This document shows positions 1 to 11,882 of a stretch of DNA of 64,000 nucleotides, piece by piece (position 1 is the first letter of the stretch; each line of letters begins with the position of its first letter). The notes under the pieces were generated by a model. It was not told the origin of the DNA. It saw only the letters and a program-made list of their open reading frames with translations, and did no database searches. Source of the stretch: Diploscapter coronatus. Lineage: Eukaryota; Nematoda; Chromadorea; Rhabditida; Rhabditidae. The stretch is taken from positions 7,207,249-7,271,248 of the forward strand of contig OZ038423.1 of assembly GCA_964036155.1 (NCBI GenBank), read 5' to 3'. A program made the translations under genes and the position numbers.

Positions 1-1818
1 AAATCTGACTTATTCTGACTCTCGAAGAACCTCTTCTTCTGTGCGGGAGTGAGTTTTCTCTTCTTCTTCGTCGGATCGAATTCCCCTTTCAATTCGAAAT
101 GGGCCTTTTCCACTTTCACTTCACAGTCTCGCATTCGGGCGCCGTCCAAAATGCTCAATGCCAATTCGACTGATTCCTGGAAAGGTTTGAATGAAAAGTT
201 TTCCTAAAAATTTGCAGCAACTGGAAACTCATGGAATTGGTTTCCAAGTTTACGAAAATGAAGTAGAAAATAACCAGATATGATATTTGTCAAGCACGAA
301 ATGTTTCTTTAGAGCTTATTATCGTTTAATTCCAATGAATCTTTTATCGATAGACTATATTTTCTCAAATAATAAATTTAGGAATATCAAAACTCCCACC
401 ATTTTGATGTAGCAGCACCTTCCATCCCCCTTCGGATTGCCTTCGTCGTCCAAATACAACCTGATCTTTGACTTGCGAGTTCGTGGATCCTGTTGAATCA
501 CGCCGCATTTCGACATAAATTCCTGGAAATAACTAGTAAAATAAAGAATAGGACTTCACACTCTACCGTAAACTCCTCGATGGTGACGTCAGTCGGCATT
601 CCACTCACATACACTGCTGTCGATTTCTCTTCCATGTCGATCCAGCCTGCAGTTACTCATTCAGGATTTCTCAGGTGAAAATTGAAAATGGTATGTTCCC
701 AGTAAAATCAGTGTCTAATCAATTTTTGTGTTACTTATTTTTGACTTTGATATTTCGAACTCGTCCACTCACCTTGCTGCTGCGGCTGTCCTGCCTTTTT
801 CATCTTCTTCTTTTCCCGTTTCTCCTCGACTTCCTTTATCTTTGCTTCTGTCTTCTCCTTCAGTTCGGCATCCATTTTCTCTGAATTCAACTCACTAGTT
901 TTGTTTTTCAAAATTTCTAAAATCGAACTAAATATCTAGTGAACAGCCCACCATAAATCTGATCGTACTCCTTGATGAACTGCTCTCCATAATGTGCCTG
1001 GTACTCAGCAATCGTGTCGTCGTCCAAAGCAGCGTTTTCTTTTCGAATCCACTCTTTCTTCTCTTCATCCCAAGTGTAATTCTTCGTCTGAAATAGGAAC
1101 ATTCAATCGAAACTGAAACCGCGTCTTATCATTCTCTTCCAAAAATATATCATATCCTCACGCAGCTAAATGTAAAACTATCTTTTTCAAAACAAGGACT
1201 ACTCGAAAAGATCGGAATTTTCTAATCTATCTGCACCCCTTCTTCTAAAAGAAAGTTGAATTTTCCAAATGACCAGTATACGGACTGCTTGAACTCCGAA
1301 GAAGCGCGGAGCAAGATAAAGTAACGAAACTTCTACCTGTTGTTCAGCATTCTGCTGTTCATACCAGAGCTGCTCGACGAATTCCCGCATGTCCTCATCC
1401 ACCTCCTTCCACTCGTCACTCTCGTCGTACTCCAGAAAGGCGCCATTGTTCCCGTATCGACCGTACCACTTCTCATTCAGATAGCGACGTTGGAATTCTG
1501 AAGTGCGAGATAAGTGTCAAGAGGGTTTTCGAATCTTTTGTAATTCGAAAGAAGGCAGGATTGACAAGAAAAAATGCTTCAAAGTCTTCCAAGAAAACTC
1601 ATTCTATTTTAAATGAAAGGATGGCGTGCCTTCCAACATGGATAAAACCTTTTTCGTAAAGATAACAAATCTAACTCACCAGCCTCTTCCTTTTTCTCTC
1701 CCGCCTCCTTGTTCGTTCCAGTCTCTGCATCAGTTTCGGCATTCTCTCCCTCCTTCTTTTCCTGAGCGGTTTCTGGCTGCTCATCGTCCTCCGTTTCCGG
1801 CACAAAATCTGTCGACAT
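1..1818 (-). CDS. HTATSF1: HTATSF1/Tat-SF1-like (Cus2-type) U2 snRNP splicing factor, 3' end cut by window edge
   Basis: Seven exons on the minus strand: 1818-1680, 1497-1337, 1087-952, 880-773, 646-567, 522-400, 176-<1; all joins keep frame. An acidic start (MSTDFVPETEDDEQ...) is followed by a WYGRYG/WDEEKKEW-type segment and then an RRM with the Tat-SF1 signature: TAVYVSGMPTDVTIEEF, then KGDGRCCYIKM, ESVELALSILDG and FELKGEFDPTKKKRK. This order and spacing match the first RRM and lysine-rich linker of human HTATSF1. The second RRM (UHM) would lie beyond base 1. Family role: Tat-SF1/Cus2 binds SF3B1/U2 snRNP and helps branch-site recognition. It is divergently arranged with the TANGO2-like gene, with start codons 286 bp apart. 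The 5' limit is the first ATG after a short spacer. Confidence 0.92.
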
Positions 1819-2104
1819 TTCACTGAAATGGCGTCAAACTAGCGGAAATTCGGATACGAAAATCGAAGGCTTGAGAAAATTCGAAAAGCAACCGAAAAAT
1901 GCGTAAAAAACATAGTAAACATCGAGCGCATTTGCAATTGAACCGCAATATTTTGCACGTTGTGGCCAGAATGTTGCCAAATGATTGCAAATCTGTGATG
2001 CAATTGATACATCGACCCTTATCACGTTGATCGAAAATTTGATGATAAAATCGGGGGTATAAAACAGTTTGAATTTCAGGTGATTGCCATTTTTGGGTGA
2101 GAGG
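1819..2104. promoter_or_regulatory. Shared divergent promoter region (HTATSF1 / TANGO2)
   Basis: This spacer separates two head-to-head start codons. On the plus strand a TATAAAA box sits at 2058-2064, followed by TTTCAG ending at 2080. The latter could be a trans-splice acceptor 25 nt before the TANGO2 ATG. No other element is evident. The promoter role is inferred. Confidence 0.45.
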
Positions 2105-3510
2105 ATGTGCATTTCATTCGTTCACATCTCGTCCGACCCGTGTTCCAAGTACAAACTTATCGTCCTCAGCAACAGGGACGAGGTTTTCGAACGACCTGCA
2201 CTTTCAGCTGCCTGGAGGCAAGGAATTCTTGGGGGTAAGCTTATTTTCCTCGCTTGAAAAATCTGATCTAATTGATTTTCGACTGCAATCACTGATTAGT
2301 TTGATCCTTCTGTCCGAATTAAAGGACTGAATGTTCGGGTAAAAACTTTAACTCCTGATAACTCGAGAAAAGTTTCCGATCCAACTTCAGTCTCTTATTT
2401 TATAGGCGTTGATGTACAAGCCGGCGGAACCTGGCTGGGAGTGTCAGAAGACGGTCGAGTGGGGATTGTGCTGTCGATCACGCAGCCGGAAGGCACCAAG
2501 AACCCAAAAGCACCTAGCAGAGGTTTTTATTGCATCTTGAAAAATGATGCGTTTGACAAATTCAGGCGATATGCCCTACGATTACCTGAAACAATGCAAT
2601 TCTGCAAACGAATTTCTTAATTCTCTGAAAACCAGAGCTGACAAGTACAATGGATTCCAGTTCTTATGTCTTGAAAGGTAACTCAGGAAAATCTTCTGCA
2701 AAATAGAAATCATGAAACGATTTGAAATTCTTTCGCATTCGAGAAGTTTCAGAGGTTGCATTTTTTCGGGTAAAATGTTCAACTTTTGACTATGAATTTC
2801 ATTACAAAATTGAAGTTTAACAAGACTAAATTAAAAGTACATGGATTTTTCAGAAATGAAAAAGATACCTACGAGATGAGCAGCCTTGCGAACCTGCTCG
2901 TGGACAAAGTCGAACCTTATAAATGGCAGACAGGCAAATTATTTGAATCTGCAGATTTTTAACTTTTTTTTAAACTTCAGGCACACATGTCATTTCTAAC
3001 AGTCCGATCGACAAGCCACTTCAGAAGACAATTCATGGGAAGCAAATATTCGAGGATGTTGTGCCTCAAGTTCAGCAAGCTAGTGCTGATGAGGTCATCG
3101 AGATTTTACTCAACGTCGCTAATAATCAGAAACGGTAAATATTCGTTCTTTCACGAATTTATTTCATCTACTGATTTGTGTTTTTCTTTTCAAAACCAAG
3201 CATTACCTTTTCTTGCAGTTGCATGCCGGACGACCAGTTGATGAAGCAAGTGGGCCGTGCCTCGCCGCTCTTCAACGACCTTGTGGCCCCACTTTCGGCC
3301 ATTTTCGTTCGCTTCCCTTCCGGCTTCCGTTACGGCACTCGCGCCCACACCGTATTCCTTGTCGATCAACAGAATAATGCTACTTTCTTCGAGAAACGAA
3401 TCGAGCAACCGACGGAAGACATCGAAAATGCCGCGTGGAAATGCGAGAAATTCACCTTCAAACTTAGTAGCAAGGATCATGTTAAACATGAAATTACGAG
3501 TAACTGCTAG
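2105..3510 (+). CDS. TANGO2: TANGO2 / HRG-9-like NRDE-domain protein
   Basis: Six exons (2105-2234, 2406-2522, 2566-2677, 2854-2933, 2981-3134, 3219-3510) encode 294 aa. The protein begins MCISF and has the family signature LSNRDEVFERP near residues 21-31, then GGTWLGVSEDGRVG and a C-terminal YGTRAHTVFLVD block, in the same order as human TANGO2. Length agrees with the family (about 275 aa). In C. elegans the homologues HRG-9/HRG-10 are reported to mobilise heme from heme-storing compartments; that function is transferred by homology. The start is the only ATG that preserves the conserved N-terminal Cys-2. Intron 4 (2934-2980) begins with GC rather than GT; no GT site restores the frame. AATAAA lies at 3682-3687. 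Confidence 0.93.
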
Positions 3511-3779
3511 ATTATGAAGTTAGATGAATTCTAGATATGATAAATGCCTCAAGCTTAGAAAATAATTTATTTAGATAAATTTTATATCTTTTACAGTATT
3601 TATTTATTGTATTGCGAGATTTTAGTTAGAGAAAATTAATTTCTCCTCGGCCTGTGATAACTTATTTATTCTTTACTCGAAAATAAATCATTTTTCGTTC
3701 AATATAAAAGATAAACCAGATCTAATTCTATTCAACCTACTGTTTCTAGCTAGATGAACTAATTGTAGGACGAATATTC

Positions 3780-4347
3780 TCATTTCTTTTCGGTGTTATC
3801 TCGATTCGGGTTGGTTTGAACTTTGGTATTCTTCATCATACATTCCTTGAACGTTTTGACCTACAAATTCAACTCTTTTTTTTTATCCGAAATACTATTT
3901 TCAAAATTAAACTCAACACCCAGAACCAACTGCTCAGAAAAAATTCAAAATAATACCAAATTTGAAGGAAGTTCAGATTTATGATTTCGATTTCGTCAAG
4001 AAATCAACTTCAAAACTGCTATTTTGTATGGCAGGAAAATAATTTATAATTTTTTAAAATTGATTGTTATTCTGGGTCTTACTGTTTGGATTAAAGTTTT
4101 CATGAATTTCATTGAATTCGTTGAACAAAACATATCACGCTCACTTGATTCTGACATTTCCTCCAGTCCTTTGTTTCGCCATAGCAGTCCATTACTGACA
4201 AGTGCTGCTCCCAGCATCCGGATTTTCTGAATCTCGCTTTCATTTTCCTTCATACTTTCCCTTTTGAAACCGAATGAGCATCTCCGTCCTGTCCACTTCT
4301 TCTTCCTCGGTCGATTTCGAAGACGTCGATGGCTGGTGGGCGGACAT
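3780..4347 (-). CDS. COA4: COA4 (CHCHD8)-like twin CX9C mitochondrial cytochrome c oxidase assembly factor
   Basis: Three small exons (4347-4271, 4226-4145, 3860-3780) encode 79 aa. None is obvious as a single ORF. The joined protein has an acidic, Ser-rich N-terminus, then SGCWEQHLSVMDC, DWRKC and QNQVKTFKEC: two CX9C pairs split over exons 2 and 3. Human COA4 shows the same arrangement (SGC-x9-C ... DWRQC-x9-C). Twin CX9C proteins are imported into the mitochondrial intermembrane space by Mia40 oxidation, and COA4 takes part in complex IV assembly. The 44-nt intron 1 (donor GTTTCA) is the only choice that keeps both cysteine pairs in frame. A TTTCAG at 4360-4365, 13 nt upstream of the ATG, looks like a spliced-leader acceptor. 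Human COA4 is 87 aa, so length fits. Confidence 0.9.
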
Positions 4348-5001
4348 TCGAAGGTTCAGCTGAAAGTTGGCGGAATCAGAGAGAAAGAAAGAAAAGAAAA
4401 CTAATTCCAGCAAAAATTTGAATATATTCTGAAAACAAAAAAAAAGCAAACAAATTAGCACGAATCGAGGATATAAATAGCCGAGAAACGGCAGAACCCG
4501 GCATTTTCGCTCATCATCCGGTTCGGCCAGAATGGCAAGAGAGGTTCGTGAAAGAATATTACACGGCCTGTCAAGTTGTGCATAGAGCTGAATTTTCTAG
4601 CTTCTCTAATACACTTTCTCGCTTTGCAAATTTGTTTTTCGCCTAAGGATTTCTTGCTGGATATTTTTTCCAAAATCTGGGGAACCAATTTCTTATAGAG
4701 AAGACCCGTGGCTATAAGAAATGGGTTACAGAGTTCTGAAACAATGCCCGCCAAGAAATCCTTAGGGGAAATTTAATTTCATCGAGACAATGCACCAATT
4801 ATGATGTTTCGATCGACCGTGATTTTCTCATTCACTCTTCCCTTTCTGCGTGAGAAAGTTCGAAAAAGCAAGAGATTGCAGAGATGAAGATGAAATTTTC
4901 CCGGCAATTTTTCGTGATTTCAAAACCTCCTTTTCAAATCTTTAGATTTTCGTTTTCTCATGGTATTTTCTTGAAAATCGCAAATTTTCAGGTCACTCAA
5001 A
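4348..5001. other. Spacer between divergent COA4 and PMS2
   Basis: About 650 bp between two head-to-head genes. Trans-splice-like acceptors close both sides (4360 on minus, 4991 on plus). A 99-codon minus ORF at 4455-4754 has no recognisable motif and is not called. Nothing else is evident. Confidence 0.5.
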
Positions 5002-8000
5002 ATGGACGAATCAGCTTCGTCGAAAAGCGAGATTCGTCGAATCGAGAGGCAGGTGGCAGACAGGATCTGCACGGCTCAGGTAGTGACTTGCGTGTCCTCT
5101 GCGATCAGACAGCTCATCGACAACTCCATCGACGCACGGGCTGCGACTATCAGTGAGTCAAGGGCATTCATGTCAGCCATTCAAGCGAAATGAAAGTTAG
5201 AGGAAACGACTAGGGAATTTTTCATGAACAGATTTCTAGAAGAACTGCAGATACGAATCAGGTGGAAAAGTTGGCATGTGTTGCAGCACTTGCGAGTTGA
5301 ATATTTTTAATAAGCTGCAGAGCGGGGTGGATGCAGGTCCAAAAATTTGACCAATTTTGAGAATTTTGACAAGTATTTTCATGAGTTGCTTGTCGAATCG
5401 TCCAAATCTGCAATCTGAATTCTCCAGATCATGAATGTTTGAATTGGAGATAATCTTGATATTTGGTTGGAGAGTAAAAATAGTCATCATAAAAACTGAC
5501 TTATCGAGTGCATTTCAGCGGTGACTCTGCGCAACCACGGAGTGGAATCGTTCGAAGTTGCAGACGACGGCACGGGCATTGACGAAGCCAATTTTGATGT
5601 TCTTTGTGAGTTTCTATTTTCTCACAATTGGTTTAAGTCAGATAGTTCGGAACTTTTTCTCAGAAAGTAAAAAAAGTATCTGAGAAAATGAGTGGAAAAT
5701 ATTCTCCTCTAATCTTTGAGTCTTGCTTGTAGGGAAAAATTTACAGCCTCGAATTTTTAATGAATGTATTTTCAGGCAAGCCCCACTGCACCTCGAAAAT
5801 CTCGAATCTGTCTGATTTTGACGCTCTGACGACTTTGGGATTTCGTGGAGAGGCACTCAATGCGCTTTGTGCACTCAGGTTCGCGTTTCTTTCTTTAAAT
5901 AGGCAGACAATAAAGTTATTGCTATGAGTGAACGTTTTTAAAATATCATTCAATGATTTTATTTTTGGGCTTTCACCAAATTTACAAATCCTTTTTAGCA
6001 CTGTGACAATCGTGACTCGGTCTGAATCTGCCCAATTTGCCACAAAGTTGACTTACGATCACGAGGGAAATATCGTGCAGAGAGACACCACGGCTCGACA
6101 GGCAATGTTGAAATAAGGCGATTCAAAATGAATTATCAAGTTTCAGAAGGGAACGACCGTGATCGTTGAGAGATTGTTCGAAACTTTGCCTGTGCGAAGA
6201 AGGGAAATGGAGAGAACGGCTCAGGTAAATTAATTTGAAGTAATGTCTATGAAGGATCGAGGATAATTCGATGCCCTCTTATGAATACTTTTCACTTTTG
6301 CAGAAGGAATTCAACCGCGTTCTGTCAGTGCTGCAATGCTTCGCCCTCTCTGCTACTCACGTCAAATTCGTCTGCTCTCACTTTCTGAACAGCAACCGAA
6401 CTCAACTCATCTGCACACAGGGGGGCACTGCTTCTATGGATGAGGTATACCTACTTTTGTAGTTGAAAGCAAACTATGCGGAGATAATTTGTCTGAAAAG
6501 ACTATTTGGCTTATAATTTTTGAAACCTTTCATTTCATTTTGCACCTAACATAGAGCCGATGAAATGTTTGAATTCTCGATGCATCGACGTGTGTTCCGT
6601 CAAGCTCTTCATTTCTTCAAAGTTGATTTTGAAATGATTTATTTATAACTTCGGCAGGTTGTCTCGAATCTGTACGGTGGTCGAGCGGACAAGAACAAAA
6701 TGATGCGAATCGAGAAGAGCGATCCGGACGACGAGGTGTGTGCGCTCTACTCGCTGGAAGGGATAGATACTGAAGTCTATGACGGGGTTGAGTAAGAGAT
6801 TTCATGCTTTTGAGAAATATGAGTAGGAAAAGATCAGGTGATGTGGTCTTTAACTAGAGTATTTTGAACTTTCGAAAACTCGTCGGATTTTGACAATTTT
6901 CTTGAAAGGAAAATCTGCTAGTTTGAAAAAAAAATCATTTTTCACAATTCCTGACTTGCCTGCTCAGGCTGCGTGGCTATGTGAGTTCGTGCGAGCACGG
7001 CTTCGGTCGCTCTGCAGCTGACAGGCAGTTCATCTTCTTCAACAATCGTCCTGTTGACTACCCTAAGGTTATTTGATCTTTGAATTTCAGTTGGATATCG
7101 TCTGATTTTCAGATCTGTCGCACAGCCAACGAGATCTATCAGACCTACAACAGACATAAATACCCCACTCTCGTTCTCTTCATTCAAGTTCCTGCTGGTA
7201 AGATTGTTTTATTTATTTTCAACCATCCTTCATTATGAACTCATCTTGCAACAAGATGACCATGAGAAATTCTTACAATTTCACTTCTGTGGACTCTAAA
7301 ATGGAATTCTTCTCAACTAAAAAGTTTTGATAACAAGACAATTTCCACTGGCGAAATATTCGGGATGTCGAGACCCATAGTTAGGGATAGGCGAGGGAAG
7401 AAAAGTAGGACGGAATACTGTGGGAGAAGATAGACCTCGTCGTTTCTAAGTTGCCAATAACAATGCTGTGACTTCCAGCGACGATCGACGTGAACGTGAC
7501 TCCAGATAAGAGGACAGTGATCTATCAGCACGAAAAGCAGCTGCTCTGCATCATTCGAGCATCCATTCTGGCTACTTACAAGGTAATCAGAATGATGTCA
7601 GCCTGTAAATGGCAGTGATGAAATGACGAAACGCAAAAGTGGTGAAATGCGTTGTTATTTTTGCGTTTCGGCAACTCATCACTGTGTCATTTACAAGTTG
7701 CCCAAATTATTGAGATGAATTCCTGCATTTCTTCGAATTTTTAGCCAATTTTGGGCAACTGCACGACCGTAGAACCGAAGAAAAAGAAGAATGTGATGTT
7801 TGGAGAGGTGGAGATCAGTGTGGGCAGACAGGAAAGTGGAAGTGAATCGGGCAGTGAAATTGGTAAACAGATGCAGGGTAGGAATGATTATATTTTTAGA
7901 GAAAGAAAGTAATTGAATAAGAATTGGCTATTTAAAATGTCTGAAATTTTCGAACAACCCGAAAAGTGATATTCATCAAATCATGAAAATTTGTGCTAGA

Positions 8001-11000
8001 AATTCATTCTCTCTATCCGCCTTATCTCATGTTGCATTGCTTGAAAAGAATGATTATTTGAAGTATTCAGATATAAGCATTTCATCGAGTTGTAAAGCCG
8101 AAATTCTCTTTTTTCTCGATGAAAAACTTTGGTTTCACTTCTTCAACCTTCCGAATAGGGAAATTTTCAGTCCCTGGAGCGAGCAGCTCGACTCCTTTGC
8201 CCTCCATCACCGAGCTCCTTGCACAGGACGCAGAGCAGAGGAAGGATCGAGGGGGCAAGAAGAGAAGGCAACAGATGGAGGATTGCAGTTTGGATCTCAA
8301 TGGGGCCGCTGCTAAATTCCCAAAGATAAATGTTTCTACGGTAAGCAGTAGTTGTTTCCTTCAAAAAATGTTCCTTGAAGTCAAATTTGCAAATCTTCGA
8401 ACCGCGGTTAACGCATGAAACGATAGTGCTGTATTGTCTAGAAACGAGAAGAAAACTTTTCCTCTATCGACAAGACACTATCTCGTTCCATGCGTTAGCC
8501 TAGATTCAAAAAGTTTGAAGTCTGCTTGAGATCGTAGGACAGTTCGTGCATTCATAAACCATCGATTTGGGAATTGCTTGCAACTTTTTGGCAAATTTCA
8601 ATACAGAAAAGCTAAACCTCTAATAATCCAGATTTTGAGACATCTCACTTTATAATTCCGTTCTGTTCTTTTAAATAGACATTTACCTTCAAACAGCCCA
8701 TTTTGGACGATAGAAATTCAGGGATATCGTGAAATCCCTATCATTTTTACAGGATGTAACTACACTATTTTCAGAAAGATTCGAAGAATGCCTCGAAGAA
8801 CGTGATCGATCATTATGCGTTGAAGTTCATCCCGCACGGCAAGAAGGAGGACTCTCCCAAATGGAGCAAGAGGAAGAGCGATTCCCCAACTTCTTCCACA
8901 AGTGCTGCCGTAACTGCGAATGCAGACTCGGTCCCCGATGCGACTCTGCAACTGACTGCCGACAAACGAGTTCCTTTGGCTGCCACTTCCAAAGACAATG
9001 CTGCTGTGAACTTGCAGAAGGCTGCTACAGTCATCAAAGGTAGGTGGGTTTTGAAGATTCACAGCAAACGATGTGAGTTATTTGCAGAAGAAGCAGCAAA
9101 TTCGCAGGAGAACACTGTCATTGCAAAGGTAGACTTGTTATTATCTATCGGAATGGAACAGGGTTAGATCTTATTAGAAAGTTTATGCATGTGTATTCAC
9201 ACCTCCTTTTCGAAACTTCATCCATTCAGCAAATGTGTTATTTATTAGCGTTGCATGAACCTTCCAGGCAGTACAAGTTTGAAACTTCTAAATGAATGAG
9301 CTATTATTTATCGTTGGAAATTTTATCGACAATCATTTATTCTTTCAGAAGATCGCCACCGAGGAATTGCGTTTGGATTTGGCAACAGCCTCTGTGAACG
9401 ATGAATTCGAAGAACCATCCGACTCTCCTGATTCGACTTCCACTCAGAGTTACCCTCTGCTTCGCGCTCAGCAGAAGGTAAGAGATCTATCTTTTGCAAA
9501 TTGATTGAATTTTTTTCCTTGCAGCTCTCATTTTCGATTTCCGATTTGAATGACCGACTGGCAGAGCTGCGGAACATCAAGGATAAGAAGAAGACTGAAC
9601 ATGGAAAGTGAGGTTTTTCTTCTGATAATTTTGAAGAAGGTCGAACATTTTCAGGAAAACAATGGAGTTCCAAGCAAGAGTAGTCGAAACGGACAGCGGC
9701 GAGGCAGAGAAGGAATTGGATATGATGCTCAAGTAATTTTTCATGATTCTTCATTTTTGAATTGCAAAACTATGAAATGATGCATTGCAAAGCAGAAAGG
9801 ATAGAAGAAGTAGATAAATTCTTACAAGTGATTCAGAAGCGGTGAGAATCTGCAAATTTTTGAAAGCAATATAATAAGGGCGCGTTCAGACTTATTTCTC
9901 CTAGCATGAATATTCACTAATAGCAATGCTCGTGAAACGAGTGCAACGAAACACTATTCCTTGCACTCTCTTCACGAACAATACCATTTCTCGCTGTTCG
10001 TTCTATAGCGAACCAAGTCTGAACGCGCCCTAAGCATTTCATCCAGTTCAACCCTGAACAAAAGAGCTCCGGTTTTTTGGAGTCTCTTCTGTAGGGATTG
10101 GTGCTGCTTGTACGGTTGATCCGTAATTCAGTACAATAGACACCAACAGAAGAATTTTATTCTTTACAATAAAAATAGAACACCACTCTCACAAGCGGTA
10201 TTTTCTCACACAAAAATACGAGGGGCGGGGAAAAGGGCATAGAGAGAGAGAGAGCGAAGGGAAAAATAATAAAAACAAAAAAGGGGTGCTTTTGGCACAA
10301 ACCCAATGCAACTTTTTCATGATGTATTGTTTGCAGAAAGACAGACATGGCAGAGATGGTCGTGATCGGTCAATTCAACAAAGGCTTCATCGTGACACAG
10401 CTGGGCAGTCATCTGTTCATCGTCGATCAGCACGCCAGCGATGAGAAGTTCAACTTCGAGGAATTCCAGAGGAAGGCTATCATTCACACGCAGAAATTGC
10501 TTCTGTAGGTTTCATTACTTTTATTAAATATTTTTCACTCATAAAAAGACATCGCCATTACATGATTTTTTAGCAATGTTGTTTTCCTAATAGTTTTTTT
10601 TAATGTGGATAGCGAAACATAGTGAAATTTTAGAAAAAGAAAGATAAATTATGGCTAAAAATTATGATAGTGTAATCATCCAATTCTTACAAATTATTTG
10701 GAATTTGCTTTTCTTTTCATTCGTTGAAAAGCAATTTCAGCCCTCAACCTCTAAACATGGGAAGTGTGCAAGAAGCGCTCATCAAAGAGAACGTGGAGAT
10801 TTTCAACAAAAATGGATTCGATTTCGAGTTTCAGGAATCTGGTAGTTTTTTCTCTTAAAATAACTAGTTCTCTTGGAATTTCCTTTCAGAACACGGTATT
10901 TCTGCATTCCTCGTCGCCACTCCCGTTCTGAACAGCTGTCAGCTCGATTTGACTGGTAAAATTTTGTGGCAGACAACAGCAATGTGACGACAAGACAGCA

Positions 11001-11882
11001 CGTGTCTTTTCCTACAATATAAAGGCACAATTTCTATCAACACGCCATTTACCAATGAAAAATCGTGCCATTATATTGTAGAAAGAGCGTGCCGTCTATG
11101 TCGTCCTGTCGCCATTTTGCAACTCCCTTTGCAACAACCTGCAAGCCACATAACATATGCGAAATAGCATGGGCAAATATATTTTTCTCTTACAAAAGCG
11201 CACTATTTCTCGCATGTAATGTGTCAAGTCGCCTTGTTTCTGCCATAACTTTAATTTCAGACATCGACGAGATATTGGCAAGCGTGAAGGAATATCCGGG
11301 ACAGATGTACAGGCCTGCCAAACTCCGACGCATTTTCGCTTCCAAGTAAGCTTTTATTGATGTGAAGCGACACATTTCGAATAATTCAGGGCATGCCGCA
11401 AGGCAACGATGGTTGGAGACGCACTCAACGAGAAGCAGATGAAAACGGTAGTTTTTCAAAATTTCTTTTAAATAATCACCACAAGATATCAAATTATTGC
11501 TTCTTTATCATCACCTCGTATCATTTCTCATTGACGATTTGAATTATGCAATCTGTGACGAGATGAAATTATAGTTTCGAATATAATTCGGAAAAAAAAG
11601 ATTTAGGGTTACTCTATTCTTATTTTTTCCTCTTTCCAAATGTCCATTCATTCGTCTTTATGCTGATTGAAATAGCTTTGAAAGAACAAGTCTTAAAAGT
11701 AGTAACTGTACAATTAAGTTCTCCAGCAAAAATCAATTGCACATTTTTCATTCGAATGTGTTCAGATCGTGTCGAATCTCTCGACTCTGGATCACCCCTG
11801 GAATTGCCCGCACGGCAGACCCACTCTGCGCCATTTGTTCGATATGATGAGTGCAGACAAGGAGGCCACTGATGAGGAATAG
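5002..11882 (+). CDS. PMS2: PMS2 (MutL-alpha endonuclease subunit), DNA mismatch repair
   Basis: Twenty-three exons give 859 aa (human PMS2 is 862): 5002-5152, 5519-5605, 5776-5878, 5999-6101, 6147-6224, 6304-6444, 6658-6791, 6968-7067, 7113-7197, 7479-7582, 7745-7877, 8171-8340, 8775-9039, 9088-9128, 9349-9477, 9525-9607, 9655-9732, 10337-10504, 10741-10841, 10890-10955, 11261-11345, 11390-11447, 11766-11882. The GHKL ATPase motifs are intact: QLIDNSIDA, DDGTGID and TTLGFRGEAL. A low-complexity linker follows, then GQFNKGFI and the endonuclease motif DQHASDEKFNFE (DQHAx2Ex4E) near residue 692. ACRKATMVG and CPHGRPT near the C-terminus are the metal-binding motifs. The protein should pair with MLH1 and nick the new strand. 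Intron 4 (6102-6146) starts with GC. Exon 11 could end at 7862 instead, also in frame. A trans-splice-like TTTTCAG ends at 4991. AATAAA is at 11939-11944. Confidence 0.96.
7604..7696. repeat. Short foldback element in a PMS2 intron
   Basis: The left arm (about 7604-7638) and right arm (about 7659-7696) are inverted copies: TGTAAATGGCAGTGATGA pairs with TCATCACTGTGTCATTTACA, and GAAACGCAAAA pairs with TTTTGCGTTTC, leaving a loop of about 20 nt. No clear target duplication is visible. Confidence 0.65.
8409..8496. repeat. Inverted-repeat element, family GCATGAACGA (copy 1)
   Basis: The arms are TTAACGCATGAAACGATAGTG (left, 8409-8428) and its near-complement at 8476-8496. Weaker pairing extends outward. 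The inner part (TCTAGAAAC...CTTTTCCTCTATCGA...GACACT) matches the element at about 13099-13262. It lies in a PMS2 intron. Confidence 0.6.
9875..10033. mobile_element. PIF/Harbinger-like MITE in a PMS2 intron
   Basis: The 153-bp element at 9878-10030 has perfect 16-bp terminal inverted repeats (GGGCGCGTTCAGACTT) and is flanked by TAA at 9875-9877 and 10031-10033. GGG termini with a 3-bp TWA-type duplication are typical of PIF/Harbinger. It has no coding capacity. A relative with the same terminus lies at 49074-49266. Confidence 0.8.
10157..10290 (+). repeat. Purine-rich low-complexity tract with short GA repeat
   Basis: This intronic stretch of PMS2 contains a run of GA dinucleotides near 10240-10256 within an A/G-rich background. 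It has no coding potential and is probably a microsatellite. Confidence 0.5.
10982..11116. repeat. Foldback element in a PMS2 intron
   Basis: The left arm contains GACGACAAGACAGCACG and CCTACAATATAAAGGCAC. The right arm carries the inverse (GTGCCATTATATTGTAG, then CGTGCC...GTCGTCCTGTCGCC). The arms of about 45 nt are imperfect and the loop is about 40 nt. The repeat fills most of the 305-bp intron at 10956-11260. Confidence 0.6.

Noticed and set aside
4232..4260. 29-nt intron with donor GTATGA in COA4
   Set aside because: It is far below the usual 41-nt minimum here and gives a poorer match to COA4 than the 44-nt intron with donor GTTTCA.
4455..4754. 99-codon minus-strand ORF near COA4
   Set aside because: It lies upstream of the probable trans-splice site of COA4, has no motif and is not needed by the COA4 model.
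8802..9167. 121-codon plus-strand ORF treated as its own gene
   Set aside because: It is PMS2 exon 13 plus intron readthrough, not a separate gene.
9323..9754. 143-codon minus-strand ORF
   Set aside because: Antisense shadow of PMS2 exons 15-17.
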